From positions 62,001 to 126,000 of the forward strand of contig JAGYXB010000369.1 of assembly GCA_022495005.1 (NCBI GenBank): 64,000 nucleotides of DNA. Reading direction: 5' to 3'. The position numbers and the translations under genes were made by a program. A model generated the notes under the pieces. That model was given only the letters and a program-made list of their open reading frames with translations, ran no database searches and had not been told where the DNA came from. This stretch comes from Rhyacophila brunnea (lineage: Eukaryota > Arthropoda > Insecta > Trichoptera > Rhyacophilidae). Numbering within the stretch: position 1 is the first letter of the stretch; each line of letters opens with the position of its first letter. Below, in pieces: positions 43,808 through 55,699 of the stretch.

Positions 43808-44392
43808 TATAAAGAAAGCATACACGTATATGTTTTTCAAATATGAATTTAATGTTATTTTTTCATTATTTACTTATTAGTATGTAATATTTATTGTATA
43901 TTAAATTTAGTGAATAAGTTTTATGTTGTCAAAGCACAAATTGACTGAAACCAACCAAAATTAAATAACATTCAAACAAAATTCCTCACATAATATACTT
44001 ATAGAATTGTCGCGATGCATTAACATATTTCGAAAAAGAAAATATTCGTGGCAAATATTTCCAATTATTCTATTTACTATTAATCCAACGTTGATAGTAG
44101 GTACATCCAATAAACGTTGAATTTCAGAGCGATTTTTCTGTACCCGGACTTGCAGTATTAAATTTGTACTGAGCGGTTATAAAATATTATGATCTATACA
44201 TATTTAAAACGGTAAACATAATAAATGTAGGTAGATACTTTTTGTTGCTATAAAGTTATGTTGTGATTTTATTAATGTTATTTATTGATAGGTACTTCTT
44301 TACTTCTATAAAATGTTTTGAGGAATACCGGTATTCAAAAAGAAATGCCGAAATACCGGTATTGATATTTTCATTCGGTATTGCAATCCCTA
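43808..44392. mobile_element. Terminal-inverted-repeat element, copy 2
   Basis: Partner of 19682-20505. The right end is well kept: AATACCGGTATTGATATTTT followed by CATTCGGTATTGCAATCCCTA, which complements the left end TAGGGATTG of copy 1. Its own left end appears lost; similarity begins at AAAGAAAGCATA. Confidence 0.6.
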
Positions 44393-44569
44393 CTCAGGCA
44401 CCATTAGCGAGGGGTGCAAGACTAGTCAATGCGCTAACTAAAAATATAGACATTTCCAGTGACGTGCTATGTTTTCGAAGTTTTATTTTTCTGTACTTAT
44501 AAAATTATATATTTTTTTTTTTAAATATTTTCTTCTTCTTTCTTGTGAGGGTAATATTTATTATAATGT

Positions 44570-44655
44570 AAATCTCATGTTGTGAACATCTTTAAATTAG
44601 ATTTGTTATGTCCACAATGTTTTGTTTTCTTAAATAAATAAATTTTCTTCCCTTA
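44570..44655 (+). repeat. CR1-like LINE 3' UTR fragment
   Basis: CATGTTGTGAACATCTTTAA followed by TTTGTTATGTCCACAATGTT matches the minus-strand 3' UTR at 43330-43405. It ends in AAATAAATAAATTT. Confidence 0.55.
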
Positions 44656-44682
44656 TATGCCGCCCATGTATTAAGAATCTGA

Positions 44683-44937
44683 CGCCAATCCGTAGTCGGA
44701 TTCTTAATACATAAAAAGCACAAGAATAACATAGAAAACTTCATAGGTATAACAGATAGAGTAGCACTATTGAATTTAAAAATACAAGGAAATGAATTAT
44801 CTCTCATACAAGTATACGCACCCACAGAAATAGCAAATAGCGAAAGAAGAAGAAATTGGTACTTTTTATCTAAAGCTTTTAAAGCCAAAGACAGAGTCCA
44901 GTGGGACTTCTTTCTTTGGAGGAGGCCTTCACCCTAA
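44683..44937 (+). pseudogene. LINE endonuclease piece joined to a LINE 3' tail
   Basis: One open frame of 84 codons reads VVGFLIHKKHKNNIENF, GITDRVALLNLKIQG, LSLIQVYAPTE, typical of the APE-type endonuclease of non-LTR retrotransposons (GFLI...; SDR...L.....; I.QVYAPT). Twenty codons later it runs into AKDRVQWDFFLWRRPSP and a stop, which looks like the A.DR..W tail of a LINE. About two-thirds of an element, including the whole reverse transcriptase, is missing at the join. Upstream (44668-44712) an inverted repeat based on GTATTAAGAATC overlaps the start. Confidence 0.75.
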
Positions 44938-44959
44938 GAGGGGTTCTTACAAACCAAAC

Positions 44960-46051
44960 AAACTAGTATCTTAGCATTAAAAATATTATTTAAGTTACAA
45001 ATACAAAAATATATACTAATATTAAAAACGTTACATAGCACTGTTTAATATATAAACATTATTTATTAGTATTATATACAAAATAAAAATCTTAATATTA
45101 TATGTATTATAAAAAAAATATAAAAACATCATAGATAAAATATAAAAAATCATAGATAGATAGATATATATATATATACATAATAGATATAATCATAGGT
45201 CATATATACATTAGATATAGTCAATTCACTGTCATTTAATTTTTTTGTTTGTAAGAAATAAAAAGGTTTTTTTTTTAAATTTTATTTATATGCCGCCCAT
45301 AAGCAGTGCATAGTCTTCCAACCACTACAGAACGTTACTCATTTTGTACTATTAAGTAACTATTTTTTGTTACAATCCTTTAATCGATTATTTTTTTAAT
45401 AACATAATTATAATAAATATTCACACGTGCTTTATGTATATTTTATCAAGTATGCGACCCTTTGGTTTGCAGGCATTGTAATTCCTACTGGACACTTCGT
45501 ATCCCTACTAGATTGTATAGTAAGCGATTTTAACGTTTTCTTTCCGCGGTATTTCTATTTTTTAACAAATTTGGGAGATGAGCAATCAAAGCCCTATTAT
45601 TATTATCATTATTGTTATTTTAAATAATTATTACATGTTATAAAAAGATCTCTTTTATATGAAGGACAAAATTGAATAAAAATATAATCGCCTAATTCTC
45701 TAAGGTATAGCAAAATAAAATAAAATCTCATTACTGGTGGCAGAAATAATGTTTACGACATGTCTTTAAAATTGTTTTTTGAAATGTGGTCGATAAGTTT
45801 CGAATTAAATTTTAAGGAAAATATGTAGAAACCTAATTAAAATCACTTATTTTCTTGTTTGTTCACGAACCGTAACTAACTTTTTTTTAATTCGTACACG
45901 AGACAGCCGCAATAATCTCTCTAATAAACAGGAATTGCGCACGTGTTTAGTCCATGACAAAGAATTCTACGCAATCGATTTCGCCGTACAGTTAGAATTG
46001 AGATCGCCCCCACGTGGGATGGGGGCGTAGGAAGGTGCAGCGGCGGTCGCT
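44960..46051. other. A+T-rich DNA with microsatellite and LINE-like scrap
   Basis: 45148-45190 carries TAGATAGATAGATATATATA microsatellite. TTTATATGCCGCCCAT at about 45283-45299 repeats 44654-44668. 46005-46050 is G+C-rich. No gene recognised. Confidence 0.45.
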
Positions 46052-46375
46052 ATGGTAATAATGTATATTTACCTGGAGATACATTCAGGCCGCACGTCTG
46101 GCTCGATCAGAGCAATTAGAGGTAGCTATAGAAACGAAATATTTTACTTGTATGCTACGAGTATTTTTAACCGAAGGAAAATAATGCACACCGCAAAATG
46201 CACAACGTTTTGGCGATATTATTTACGTTCGTACGGATTTAATTTCACTCCTACAATAGAGTTATTCTATAAGATCCTCATAAACTATATAACATTGCAT
46301 CAAGGTATCGGCGATAGGTTGATTGGTGATAGTGAAGTAGAGCATGATAAAAACTTGTTACCATCACTCTCCTAA
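46052..46375 (+). CDS. Unassigned open frame, 107 codons, doubtful
   Basis: It is the longest ATG-started frame outside recognised repeats. It follows a G+C-rich stretch (GGATGGGGGCGTAGGAAGG, 46017-46035). The protein would be basic and aromatic-rich with no signal peptide, membrane segment or family I know. A frame of this length can arise by chance in 64 kb. It could be part of a host exon, a decayed element or noise. Confidence 0.13.
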   Translation: MVIMYIYLEIHSGRTSGSIRAIRGSYRNEIFYLYATSIFNRRKIMHTAKCTTFWRYYLRSYGFNFTPTIELFYKILINYITLHQGIGDRLIGDSEVEHDKNLLPSLS

Positions 46376-48591
46376 GCGGAGTGGTTATATTATGCATGAT
46401 ACTTTTTAAATAAGGCTGCCTTTGCGCCTTGCACATTTTACCCGCTTGGAAAGGGCGCGATTGCGATGAATGAAAGTGTTATAAAGAATAATCGTCGAGT
46501 AAAATATAAAAAGGATATGACTATGTGACTTTTTATCAAAATCGACATTTAAAATAGCATTTTGCGGGCGTTTACTATACTATCTCTTTTTTTTCGATTT
46601 TATAAATCGTATCGGACGGATAAACAGATATTTAAATCGGAAAAATTGTTGTTTCTACAAAAAACATTATTATTTGATAACAAAGATTGTCTAACAAAAA
46701 CGTCAGATTTCACAGACAAATAATCTTTTTATGGGAAAAAATATATTTATTTTTGGTATGTCAGTAAATGTAATTCATAAAATGTTTCCGTCCGAGTAGG
46801 TACTGCATACGGATATCATACATAGGGCATGTCTGTATTTCACAGTAAATTTAACATACGATTCGCCACGCTCGGACACCTGTACGGAATGTGATTTATT
46901 GAAAATAAAGTTAGATGCATGAGAAAATGTTGGAATTCTAAGAACTTCTATTGATAAATACATCTAAGGAAGGATAATTCATTTTTGACTTGCTTGGAAG
47001 CTGAAGCACGCCAAAACTTCTTTTGATTATAATATGCAAAATCTATATTTCGTTATGTTTCACCGAATATTGATATTTTTATAATGTTAAGAAACTAACC
47101 TATCAATATTATTTATTTTAATCGCCTTAACTTGAAATAAAACTAAAAAGCATACGAATGTAAGTATAATATCTGCATAGCATGTACATACGGTGGTATA
47201 CTCCTACTAACTAAGTTGTCTAACAAAATATCTTTTGAACTTATGCATCTTGAAAATGTAGAAATAAATAAATTTAAGTTGTAAAAGCTTTCATGAACCC
47301 TTAAAATCGTAAGTTTTATGATAATTTGATGGCATCTGAAGACCAGGTCGTCCATGATATTGAAATGTCTGACAATAAAAATAGTAGTGCATATTATGAA
47401 GTTGGATTTATAATTTTATTAATTCATTCTGTACATATTTTTCTACTATTGTATTTTCATAAAAATCAAACAAAAATATGTTGATTTCCCAAAAACATGC
47501 ACCTAATCGTAAGTAGGTACCTATTTGGTTTTAAAAAAAATAAGATCTATCTTTTCTATATACCCACTAAGATTCTGGTTTTTAAATAGTTAGTACCTAT
47601 CTACTGTTCAACTGTTATAATCATATCTGAATATTTATTAAAAACAACGTTTTTTAAACTGAACTCATGTGTTTTCTTACCTATTTAGTATTTTTTCTCA
47701 AACTTTAAGTTATTATTTTGTCTCATATATTTTTCATCTGATTTTGATTATTAGCCAAGATGAAAAGTTTTTCCTCTGTCCTGAAAAATCATGTTTTATG
47801 ACAAAAATGTCTTTTTTGTAATCAACTCGTCAATCTCTTCAGATATCAATAACAATTTTCTATACGGAAACTGCTGAGTTGGTTTTTAATTTAACTATAC
47901 GATGGCATTGTTAAATATACTTAGGTAAGTATTTATTTATTTATAAAGGGCGCATGCTAATCAGAATGAACATTTATACAAAATATACTTAGATAAATTA
48001 GTATTTATAGCATACATATATGTAAATTTCCAATGAAAATCGACTGTTGAGTGTTGTGTTCAGTTGTTTTAGTACAGAACTCAAGTGAGTGTTGTTTGTA
48101 TTAGTTTAATATTAAATAAGCAGAGTATGTCGGAACAAATCTTTCAAAGGTTTCACAAAATTGCTATGCAATCCCAACATATCAGCGCACAGTAATTGGT
48201 TGCGTACGTCAAAATTCTGTAAAGTGAAACCCACATAGTGCATAGCTCTATTAATAATATTATTATGCTCCGTATTGAAGTTGACTGGTAGATACTAGAT
48301 ACGGCTGCAGAGGGATAAATCCTTTTATTTGAATCATAATGCAAAAACATTATTAAGCACAGCGGGCGTTCTAGTGTTATGAATCGCGTAAAAGTTCACC
48401 CTTCAAATCTTGTTCTACAATCTACATAAAACCAATTATGAATGAAAAATACTAAAACGACATTGATATCTATAATATATGTTTACGCCGTTCATTTTAT
48501 TATGCTTACTCGAATTTTGACAAACTTTAAATCTTATTTCTTTTTGATCGTCTTGTTGTTGTTGTTAGTGTATTGCTTTTTACATAAAAGT
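46376..48591. other. A+T-rich intergenic DNA
   Basis: No gene or repeat pair recognised. Several TAGGTACCTA-type strings occur near 47510 and 47930. Confidence 0.35.
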
Positions 48592-48760
48592 GGAGCTCAG
48601 GGGCTGGGCCCCCTATCTCCTTCATCCCAGCGTCGGGCGGCAGGTTGCCCTTCATCTTTTATTATCCTCGGGGAGGGGTCGAACATCAGTGTTTTTGTCA
48701 TGACTGGTTTTATGAAACAGGAGTTTCAGTCGCTCGGTTGGAGGGGATCTGTTTGAAAAC
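48592..48760 (+). repeat. G+C-rich retroelement-like island
   Basis: GAGCTCAGGGGCTGGGCCCC, then CATCCCAGCGTCGGGCGGCA, GGTTGCCC and a TCGGGGAGGGGTCGAACATC part stand out sharply from the A+T-rich flanks. I associate such strings with non-LTR retrotransposon tails in Lepidoptera, from general knowledge only. An open frame crosses it (48442-48756), but its first half is plain A+T-rich flank, so I do not call a gene. Confidence 0.4.
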
Positions 48761-50351
48761 GGTGACTAAATAACGATAATTTAATTCTCATTGCATATTT
48801 TACGTTTTCATTCATTCTCAATGTCGTAGCAAGAGGGGTGCCAGAGTGATAGCGCCCCCAACCACGGCCTGGGTTATAGCGTAGAACTGAAAAAATATTA
48901 GTAGGTACCTAATTTAAATAAAATTTTAAATTATTAATATATTATGAAATTTTTTAAAAAGGTAAATTTTCGTATGTCAAGTTATTCAAATCACTGGTTA
49001 TTTCAGAAGAATATGTATTAGAGCCGTAAGCGTCAGAATATCTTGGACTACTCGTATCAACTTGGATGGTCTGGTCGATTGACATAAAATTGTAAACGCC
49101 ACTCCGTACTACGTGCAGTGGTCGTCGTCAAAGTGGCAGCCGTATTTTTTTTTGTAGGTAGAACCATCATTACTAGCGTTTGCGGCATAAATTAAGAATC
49201 TCATTATTTTTGTAGATTCTGCAAAGCATTTACGAACTATAAAAAGAGTAACCGTACGTTTACAAAACTCGTATCAACATCATTGATTTGGATCCATACT
49301 CTAGAATTAGGTAGATGCAACCGTTTTTCGATCGTATTTAGTGGATATATTCACTAAATATAAAATTACAAAAAAACGCAATATTTCCCATGGATAATGA
49401 ATTTTGTATTTACGTAAGATTTCGATGATAAAACACCTACAACCCCAAAGTTGTACATGAAAGATGAAAATTATTGATTTTTCATTAAAAATAAAACAAT
49501 GGTTATCGTTTATTGATTGTTTCAATTTTTTATCATAATCACTATTTTTCATTTATCGGTAATTATGATTTATATACTTACTATGCAAAAACAGGTATTG
49601 AATTGTTTGCTCAATTTTAGGGCGCCGGGAAACTTATGGTAGGTAAGTACCTATATTATTAATTTTTTAATCCTTTTTTTAAATACATTACAGTCGAAGA
49701 TGATGGTTGTAGGTAGCAAAATAAAAGTGTACAAGTTTTGTATTACGTTAGACCGCATATTTTGCTATGGTCGCGGACGCGTAAAACACCTTGATACGCC
49801 CCTGGCTCCATAATTATAAATATATGTGTTACAATGTGGATATTTCTAAATTTAATTTGATTGGAATACATACACATGAGTACACCTATTAACTAGGTAT
49901 GTACAATATTAATCGTTAGTGTAGATTTTTCCACTATTAACGTCTGAGGCTTCGTATTTTTTTCTAGTTTATGTCTTCCCATCTTTCGCTTCCCGTCTAG
50001 GAATTTGGTGAGAATTATTTTGAAATTCGTGTATATCGCACAGTGGCAATATAAGTGATAAGCGAGCGAGTGCCGGTCCAGGCGTAGCCGGGGTCGAGTA
50101 TCGTCGAAGGGGCCAAAATAAAAAAATAAATGTTAAATCTCGCATAACAGAAACTAATAATAATTTAGTGCATATTCAGAATCATTGGTAAATAAATATT
50201 AGTAAATACATTTGTGCACTTAAAAGAGTGCGATTAATTCACAATTTAAAAACATATCTAGGTACATAGGTATTAGAAACAATCTTTGGAAAAAAATACC
50301 ACACCGCGCGTGACGTGAACTTGCATCAATTAGATTACGTAGGCATAATGT
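48761..50351. other. Intergenic DNA
   Basis: Patches of higher G+C at 48835-48885 and 50055-50110 sit in A+T-rich sequence. The first ends GGGTTATAGCG and the second contains GGCGTAGCCGGGGTCGAG. A GCGCCCCTGG-like string at 49796-49806 could be a hAT-type end without a partner. No gene recognised. Confidence 0.35.
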
Positions 50352-50359
50352 TTAATGCT

Positions 50360-50594
50360 CAGCACTCGAAATGGATAGATTTACAAATCAGAGTGCCCAT
50401 TAATTTCCCAAAAATATTCACCCTTTTATAGGTATATTTTTTAAAAATAAGTGTGTTAAATCTTTTGTTATAATAATAATGATCTACCTAGTTTAGACAA
50501 TCTAATTAATTTGTCCACGAGACGGAGCGATAATCTCGAGGAATTCATTAACCGGAACTGTGCTCCGGTGCGCTCCAGTCCATTTCAAGCCCTG
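50360..50594. mobile_element. Small hAT-type MITE, 235 bp, perfect 8-bp target duplication
   Basis: The left end is CAGCACTCGAAATGG and the right end CCATTTCAAGCCCTG. TTAATGCT flanks both sides (50352-50359 and 50595-50602). Reversed, its right part matches the left part of 14040-14276 closely. Similar length and the same terminus show one family. Confidence 0.92.
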
Positions 50595-50693
50595 TTAATG
50601 CTCAAACCTTTCCTGCGATGGAACACTTCGCAAATCCTGACATTTTTTTAGAGTAAGTAAATAATATTTATATAATCAATAATTTTAAAAGTG

Positions 50694-50912
50694 TCCGATC
50701 ATAATATGGGCCTCCACGTAGTGGAGGTTTGTATTAAAAGATTTTGTTTTCACGAGAAATAGATGTCAGTCATTTTCTCAACCTATTAGGTCCATACTAT
50801 GGACTCGTACATAATTTGAAAAACAATATGTGTACTTGTCAGACCCCGGATTCAAACCTGGGACCCACGACGCTATAGGCCGTCGCTTAAGCCATACGGC
50901 CATCGTGGGTAT
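50694..50912 (-). mobile_element. tRNA-headed SINE
   Basis: On the minus strand it opens with a tRNA-like head (TACCCACGATGGCCGTATGG with an A-box, B-box GGTTTGAATCC) at about 50912-50838. A body of about 145 bases follows, containing TAGGTTGAGAAAATG and TACAAACCTCCACTACGTGG, ending near 50694. Two further copies of the body lie at 51904-52040 and 38588-38690. The head also has self-complementary CCCACGA and TCGTGGG parts. Confidence 0.75.
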
Positions 50913-51464
<552 letters not shown>

Positions 51465-51530
51465 TAGACTCTACTCTAAGTAGACTCTACTCTAAGTAGA
51501 CTCTACTCTAAGTAGACTAAGCAGACTAAG
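51465..51530. repeat. 16-bp tandem repeat
   Basis: TAGACTCTACTCTAAG occurs three times in perfect tandem (51465, 51481 and 51497), then in a changed 18-base form TAGACTAAGCAGACTAAG. Exact copies suggest recent slippage. Confidence 0.95.
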
Positions 51531-51903
51531 TATTAGCGCGCCCTCTCTATTTCGAGGATTCAACCCTTTCTAGGCATCAAAATTATTTTCCAAACATCTG
51601 TGCAGTGTTTCAGATCGCATGAAATTTTAAGCGGAAGATAAATTTTATGCGTACTGACGTTATGTTTTCAATATTCCCGCTAATATTATTCTCAAAAAAT
51701 CCAGATGTTTACTGCAATTTCCAAATAATTGTTACCATATTCCCTGACATGTTTATTTTTATAGAGTGGAGATTTATCAAGGTTTAAATAGGGGAATATA
51801 GTATATACAGTACGATTTATTGCTCTTCTTAGCTCTTATAATAGTTGGTAGGTAATGACCATAAATTATCATCATTATATTCAGATATAATATTTTTTTT
51901 ACC

Positions 51904-52040
51904 ATGTCCGATCTTAATAAGATCATATGGGCCTCTAAAGAGTGAAGGTTTGTATCAACAGATTTTTTACGATAAATGGATTTTAGCCATTTGCTCAACC
52001 TATCAGGTCCATATTCTGACTCCAAAGACAATATGTATCA
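51904..52040 (-). mobile_element. SINE body, copy 2, headless
   Basis: TGTCCGATCTTAATAAGATC, ATATGGGCCTC, GGTTTGTAT, GCTCAACCTATCAGGTCCAT and CAATATGT follow 50694-50830 in order and orientation. The tRNA head is missing. Confidence 0.7.
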
Positions 52041-52440
52041 ATTCTGTGTTTTTTTAAGTACCAAGAAATGCTGAACAAGCCAATAAATTTATAAATGAAA
52101 GTTAGTTTTTTAGATGTACTTATTCATAGTTTCGTGTTATGTTATTTTTACATATAAATAATGTCAAACGAGAAAATAAAATTTAATAATAATTGTTAAT
52201 TCGTATGCTTTTACATTCGATTTTATTTATATAGGGATATTAAAACGACAATTTATACAGTAATAACGTACTTACTGTATTTTGATAGATCTCAAATATT
52301 TTAACGTCTCGCGCGCAATTGTGTTGGTATTATTTAAGTTATCTTAAAACTATACTTATTCTAAATAAATTAGTATTTTTTGTTACTGTGAATTTTAACT
52401 AAAGCAATGTGCAATTAATTCCCACCCGTTTAAATATTTC

Positions 52441-52654
52441 GACACAGATTTTAAAGTGTATCTGCACTCTGCACTACAATGAAACGAAATTTGTACGACA
52501 ATACTGAACTTTACTAATCAGTATTACGTGTTCAGTATTTTAATGATGAGGGTGGGGGTCGCTACTCGATCGAAAAATATAACAAAATGGATTTAATTGA
52601 CTGACTTTACTAAAGTAGATACTCCACTAAATTAATTTGTCTGTTCGTACACGG
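52441..52654 (+). repeat. Dispersed repeat D, copy 1
   Basis: GACACAGATTTTAAAGTGTA, then GTCGCTACTCGATCGAAAAA, then an AAAATGGATTTAATTGACTG part ending in TTTGTCTGTTCGTACAC aligns with 57961-58168. No coding frame and no termini recognised. Confidence 0.6.
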
Positions 52655-52775
52655 AAACACGTTTTATTTAGAATTATCAATAACCATGTCCTTGCTTTTT
52701 CGTACAAGGTGGTTGTTAGTAATTTTGAACAATCGCAAACACCCAGGCTTTGAGAAAAACACATAAATATTGTGT

Positions 52776-52852
52776 CCTCTCCTCACCGGAATCGAACCCA
52801 GAACTCTCGGGTGGAAGGCCAGCGCCTAACTCACTGCAGCACGAGAGCCGTC
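52776..52852 (-). repeat. tRNA-like SINE head
   Basis: On the minus strand: TGCAGTGAGTTAGGCGCTGG, then CCTTCCACCCGAGAG, then GGGTTCGATTCCGG with a B-box (GGTTCGATTCC) and a T-arm-like fold. The A-box (TGCAGTGAGTTAGG) has drifted. I take it as the 5' part of a SINE or a tRNA pseudogene. Confidence 0.6.
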
Positions 52853-53359
52853 TCACGGATACACGTTTTGTAACCAAATTACATCCCACACGACTAAAAT
52901 GCTAGCATACCGTCCGTTCTAACCAGACAAACATTTTCGTTTAGTAGGGTCAGAAAATTTCATTATTTAATTTGACATTGACAAGTGAAAACATAAAAGA
53001 ATTTCAGCATGCGTCATCTCACACAATATGCATTTAAAGGGGGCTACTACTACTTAGATAATTGCAGTAAAATAATAGGTTTTGTTTATTCAATGGGGCA
53101 AGTTTCCATTAGATTGAAAAAAATACTATCATCTTTTTTTCGTAAAAGAATTTTTAACTCTGTAGGGGTGAGCCGATGTTCTGTGAATGTGAATATGCTT
53201 TTTTTATTGTACAATTAGTACCTAATTACTAAATATATCTACTACTGTTTAACCAACAACCTAGGTGAAGCAATAACAATGTTATTATTTTTATCACGTT
53301 GGTTCACAAATAGAGAAAATAAAATGAAATCCGCATTAGTAAAACTTATATATGTAAAT

Positions 53360-53790
53360 ATCATCATCATCATCAGCCTGAATATATCCACTGCTGGATG
53401 AAGGCCTCTTTAAGCTGCTTCGACTTCTCTCGGTCCTGTGCATTGCGTTGCCACGTACTTCCGCAGAACTTTATCATTTCATCAATCCAGCGGCCTCTAC
53501 GTCTACCTTGCGGACGTTTCGTACTTCTTGGATACCACTGGATGACTAGATTTGTCCAACGATTGTCTCTTCTTCGACCTGTGTCCAGCCCATCTCCATT
53601 TAAGGCTATGAATAAACTATTACATCGCAAACCTTTGTCTGCTTCCTTATCCACTCATTCCTCTTCTTGTCTTTTGGCGTTATGCTCAGCATGCACCTCT
53701 CCATACCACGTTGTGCTGCTCTAAGTTTCTGGATCTCTCTTTTACTTAGGGTCCATGTTTCACACGCATATGTAATCACATATAAATATA
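53360..53790 (-). pseudogene. RTE-like LINE, C-terminal end with (GAT)n tail
   Basis: The minus strand reads VITYACETWTLSKRE, AAQRGMERCMLSIT, KRNEWIRKQTKV, KWRWAGH, then NRWTNLVIQWYPRSTKR, GRRRGRWIDEMIKF, AQDREK and EAFIQQW, the standard C-terminal order of lepidopteran RTE-like LINEs. There is at least one frameshift and one stop near the centre. The 3' end has a GAT-triplet tail (ATC on the plus strand, 53360-53374), a hallmark of RTE elements. 5'-truncated. Confidence 0.93.
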
Positions 53791-53794
53791 TCAA

Positions 53795-54929
53795 TTGATA
53801 AATGAAAAAAAAATGAAATCATTATTTTATTCTCATCAAAATAAATAAAGTTGTATGTGTTAAAGATTATATCGCAGGCGATTTTTTAATATCCATCAAA
53901 CCATTTTCTTAGAGTATATGGACCCTTGAAATAGTATACTAATGACTGAGTTAATTTCCTGGCTATATAAAATTACATAATAATTTGCCTATTATGGTAG
54001 ACATAGGACACTGAACTATCCTATTAAGTCTTCGATATGATGTTTTTCAGTACATACATATAGCTATTTGTATACACTATACGACAATGATGCATGTCAT
54101 TAGTCATAGATCAGAGATCTTGCCACCATACATAGGGGTATTAATATATAGGTACCTACCTACATATTATTATCTTCACATATTATGTTTTCCGTTATTT
54201 TTTGGTTTGCCACCCTTCGATAAGTGTTGTCCTTATGCATCACACAAATCTTTCATTTATTTCAGTATTATACCTATTACCGTAATGGTTTTGAAACAAA
54301 CTTATTTTTGTTGACTCTACTTTAATTGAGTCATATACGTTGACACTGGTGTATAAGGCTATGAACCATATTCAGAATGGTCGAATATAACTCTTATAGA
54401 ATATAGTATTAACAAAAATAACTTGGTTTCAAAAATTGATTTCCACCACGTAATCGCCAGTTCAATTAAGCAATTAAATTGTATGTATTTTATTATTAAT
54501 ATACAATATTATTGGGCAATGTGTTTTCTATAAATTATGCCGCTTTATAAATTCTGCCGTTCTAGTATGCACCCCCAAAACTCTCTTAAGTGCGTACCCG
54601 CTAGCAGTACCTACATAATCCACTCAACGCTATGATAAAATTCGATAATAATCCTCTATTATAGTAGCGGCGGCTAGTCCAACATCATACAAGTGCACTA
54701 CTCACCACAATCACCACTTGCATTGTTTTGAAACAACGCTCAACATCGTGAATCATATTGTTTCATTGTATGTTTATTGTAATCCAAACCATAAACCAAT
54801 ATGCCCACATTGCCAGTTTAGGCACCATTTGTACATTATACGTCATCTTCACTCGAATCATTTGGGCTCCGACAATAGGTTTAGTTTAGTTTTTTCTTAA
54901 AATGAACCCAAAACTCGGTATGAACCAAC
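53795..54929. other. A+T-rich intergenic DNA
   Basis: No recognised gene. Frames at 54087-54314 and 54718-54900 have no family resemblance. Confidence 0.35.
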
Positions 54930-55344
54930 CAGAGAGTTGAAGCGGACCCTTTTTTGAGTTGCTTCGCTCCAGTTCCGCTCCGGGACGTAATACTCGCTCC
55001 AGCTCCGCTCCAGGGTCTGCTCCATTCCGGGTAAAAAGTTTGAATATTTATCTAATACATATGATACAAAATTTTAAAAATAATTAATTTTGAATAAGTT
55101 TATTATTCGTCATTTTCATTATTAATCCTGTTTACCATAATTACTGACAGCAAATCGTCTTTAATTATCTACCTCTTCTCACTTAGAATTAATTTTAGAG
55201 CGAAAATTTAATAATAATAAAAAAAACACCTGGAGCAGTGGAGCACTACAAATTTTCGGTGCTCCGGCTCAGCTCCTGCTCCGGGTAAAACCCCATTGCT
55301 CCACTGCTCCGTGCTCCTGCTCCGAGCTCCGCTCCAACGCTCTG
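54930..55344. mobile_element. hAT-like MITE, 415 bp
   Basis: The left end CAGAGAGTTGAAGCGGA and the right end TCCGCTCCAACGCTCTG are inverted repeats with two mismatches in 17. The flanks GAACCAAC and GTACTAAC agree at 6 of 8. Both ends are followed inward by many GCTCC/GGAGC strings (CGCTCCAGTTCCGCTCC; CTGCTCCGTGCTCCTGCTCC), a subterminal repeat pattern as in hAT elements. Confidence 0.78.
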
Positions 55345-55699
55345 GTACTAACTAAATCCATTATAAAATAATTGAAACAGTGCCAATCGTTTTCGCCATG
55401 CGAGTTGCTGAATATCGTACAAAGATCACATTGTATGACGTCATATTAGTCCGACTACAGAGCTATTAATTACGGATATTTATTATTTGTTTACTCCTTA
55501 CTCTTCACGCATCGGAATTATGTTTAATATCAGATAGGTATGCCAATCTCGAATGTAAAATGCACGTAAAACTAAAAACATTAAAATTATTCATATTCTA
55601 ATTTTAAAATGGGTAAGAAATAAAATGAAACGCCGGTGTGTTAGGTATATTAAGAGATTTTGACTTTGTGTATTCCAATTTAATTCAGTATTGTTAGTA

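Noticed and set aside
44592..44888. 98-codon minus-strand frame
   Set aside because: Antisense to the LINE endonuclease frame on the plus strand.
48442..48756. 104-codon frame as a gene
   Set aside because: Half lies in plain A+T-rich flank and half in a G+C-rich retroelement-like island.
53398..53724. 108-codon plus-strand frame
   Set aside because: It is the antisense shadow of the RTE-like LINE tail on the minus strand.
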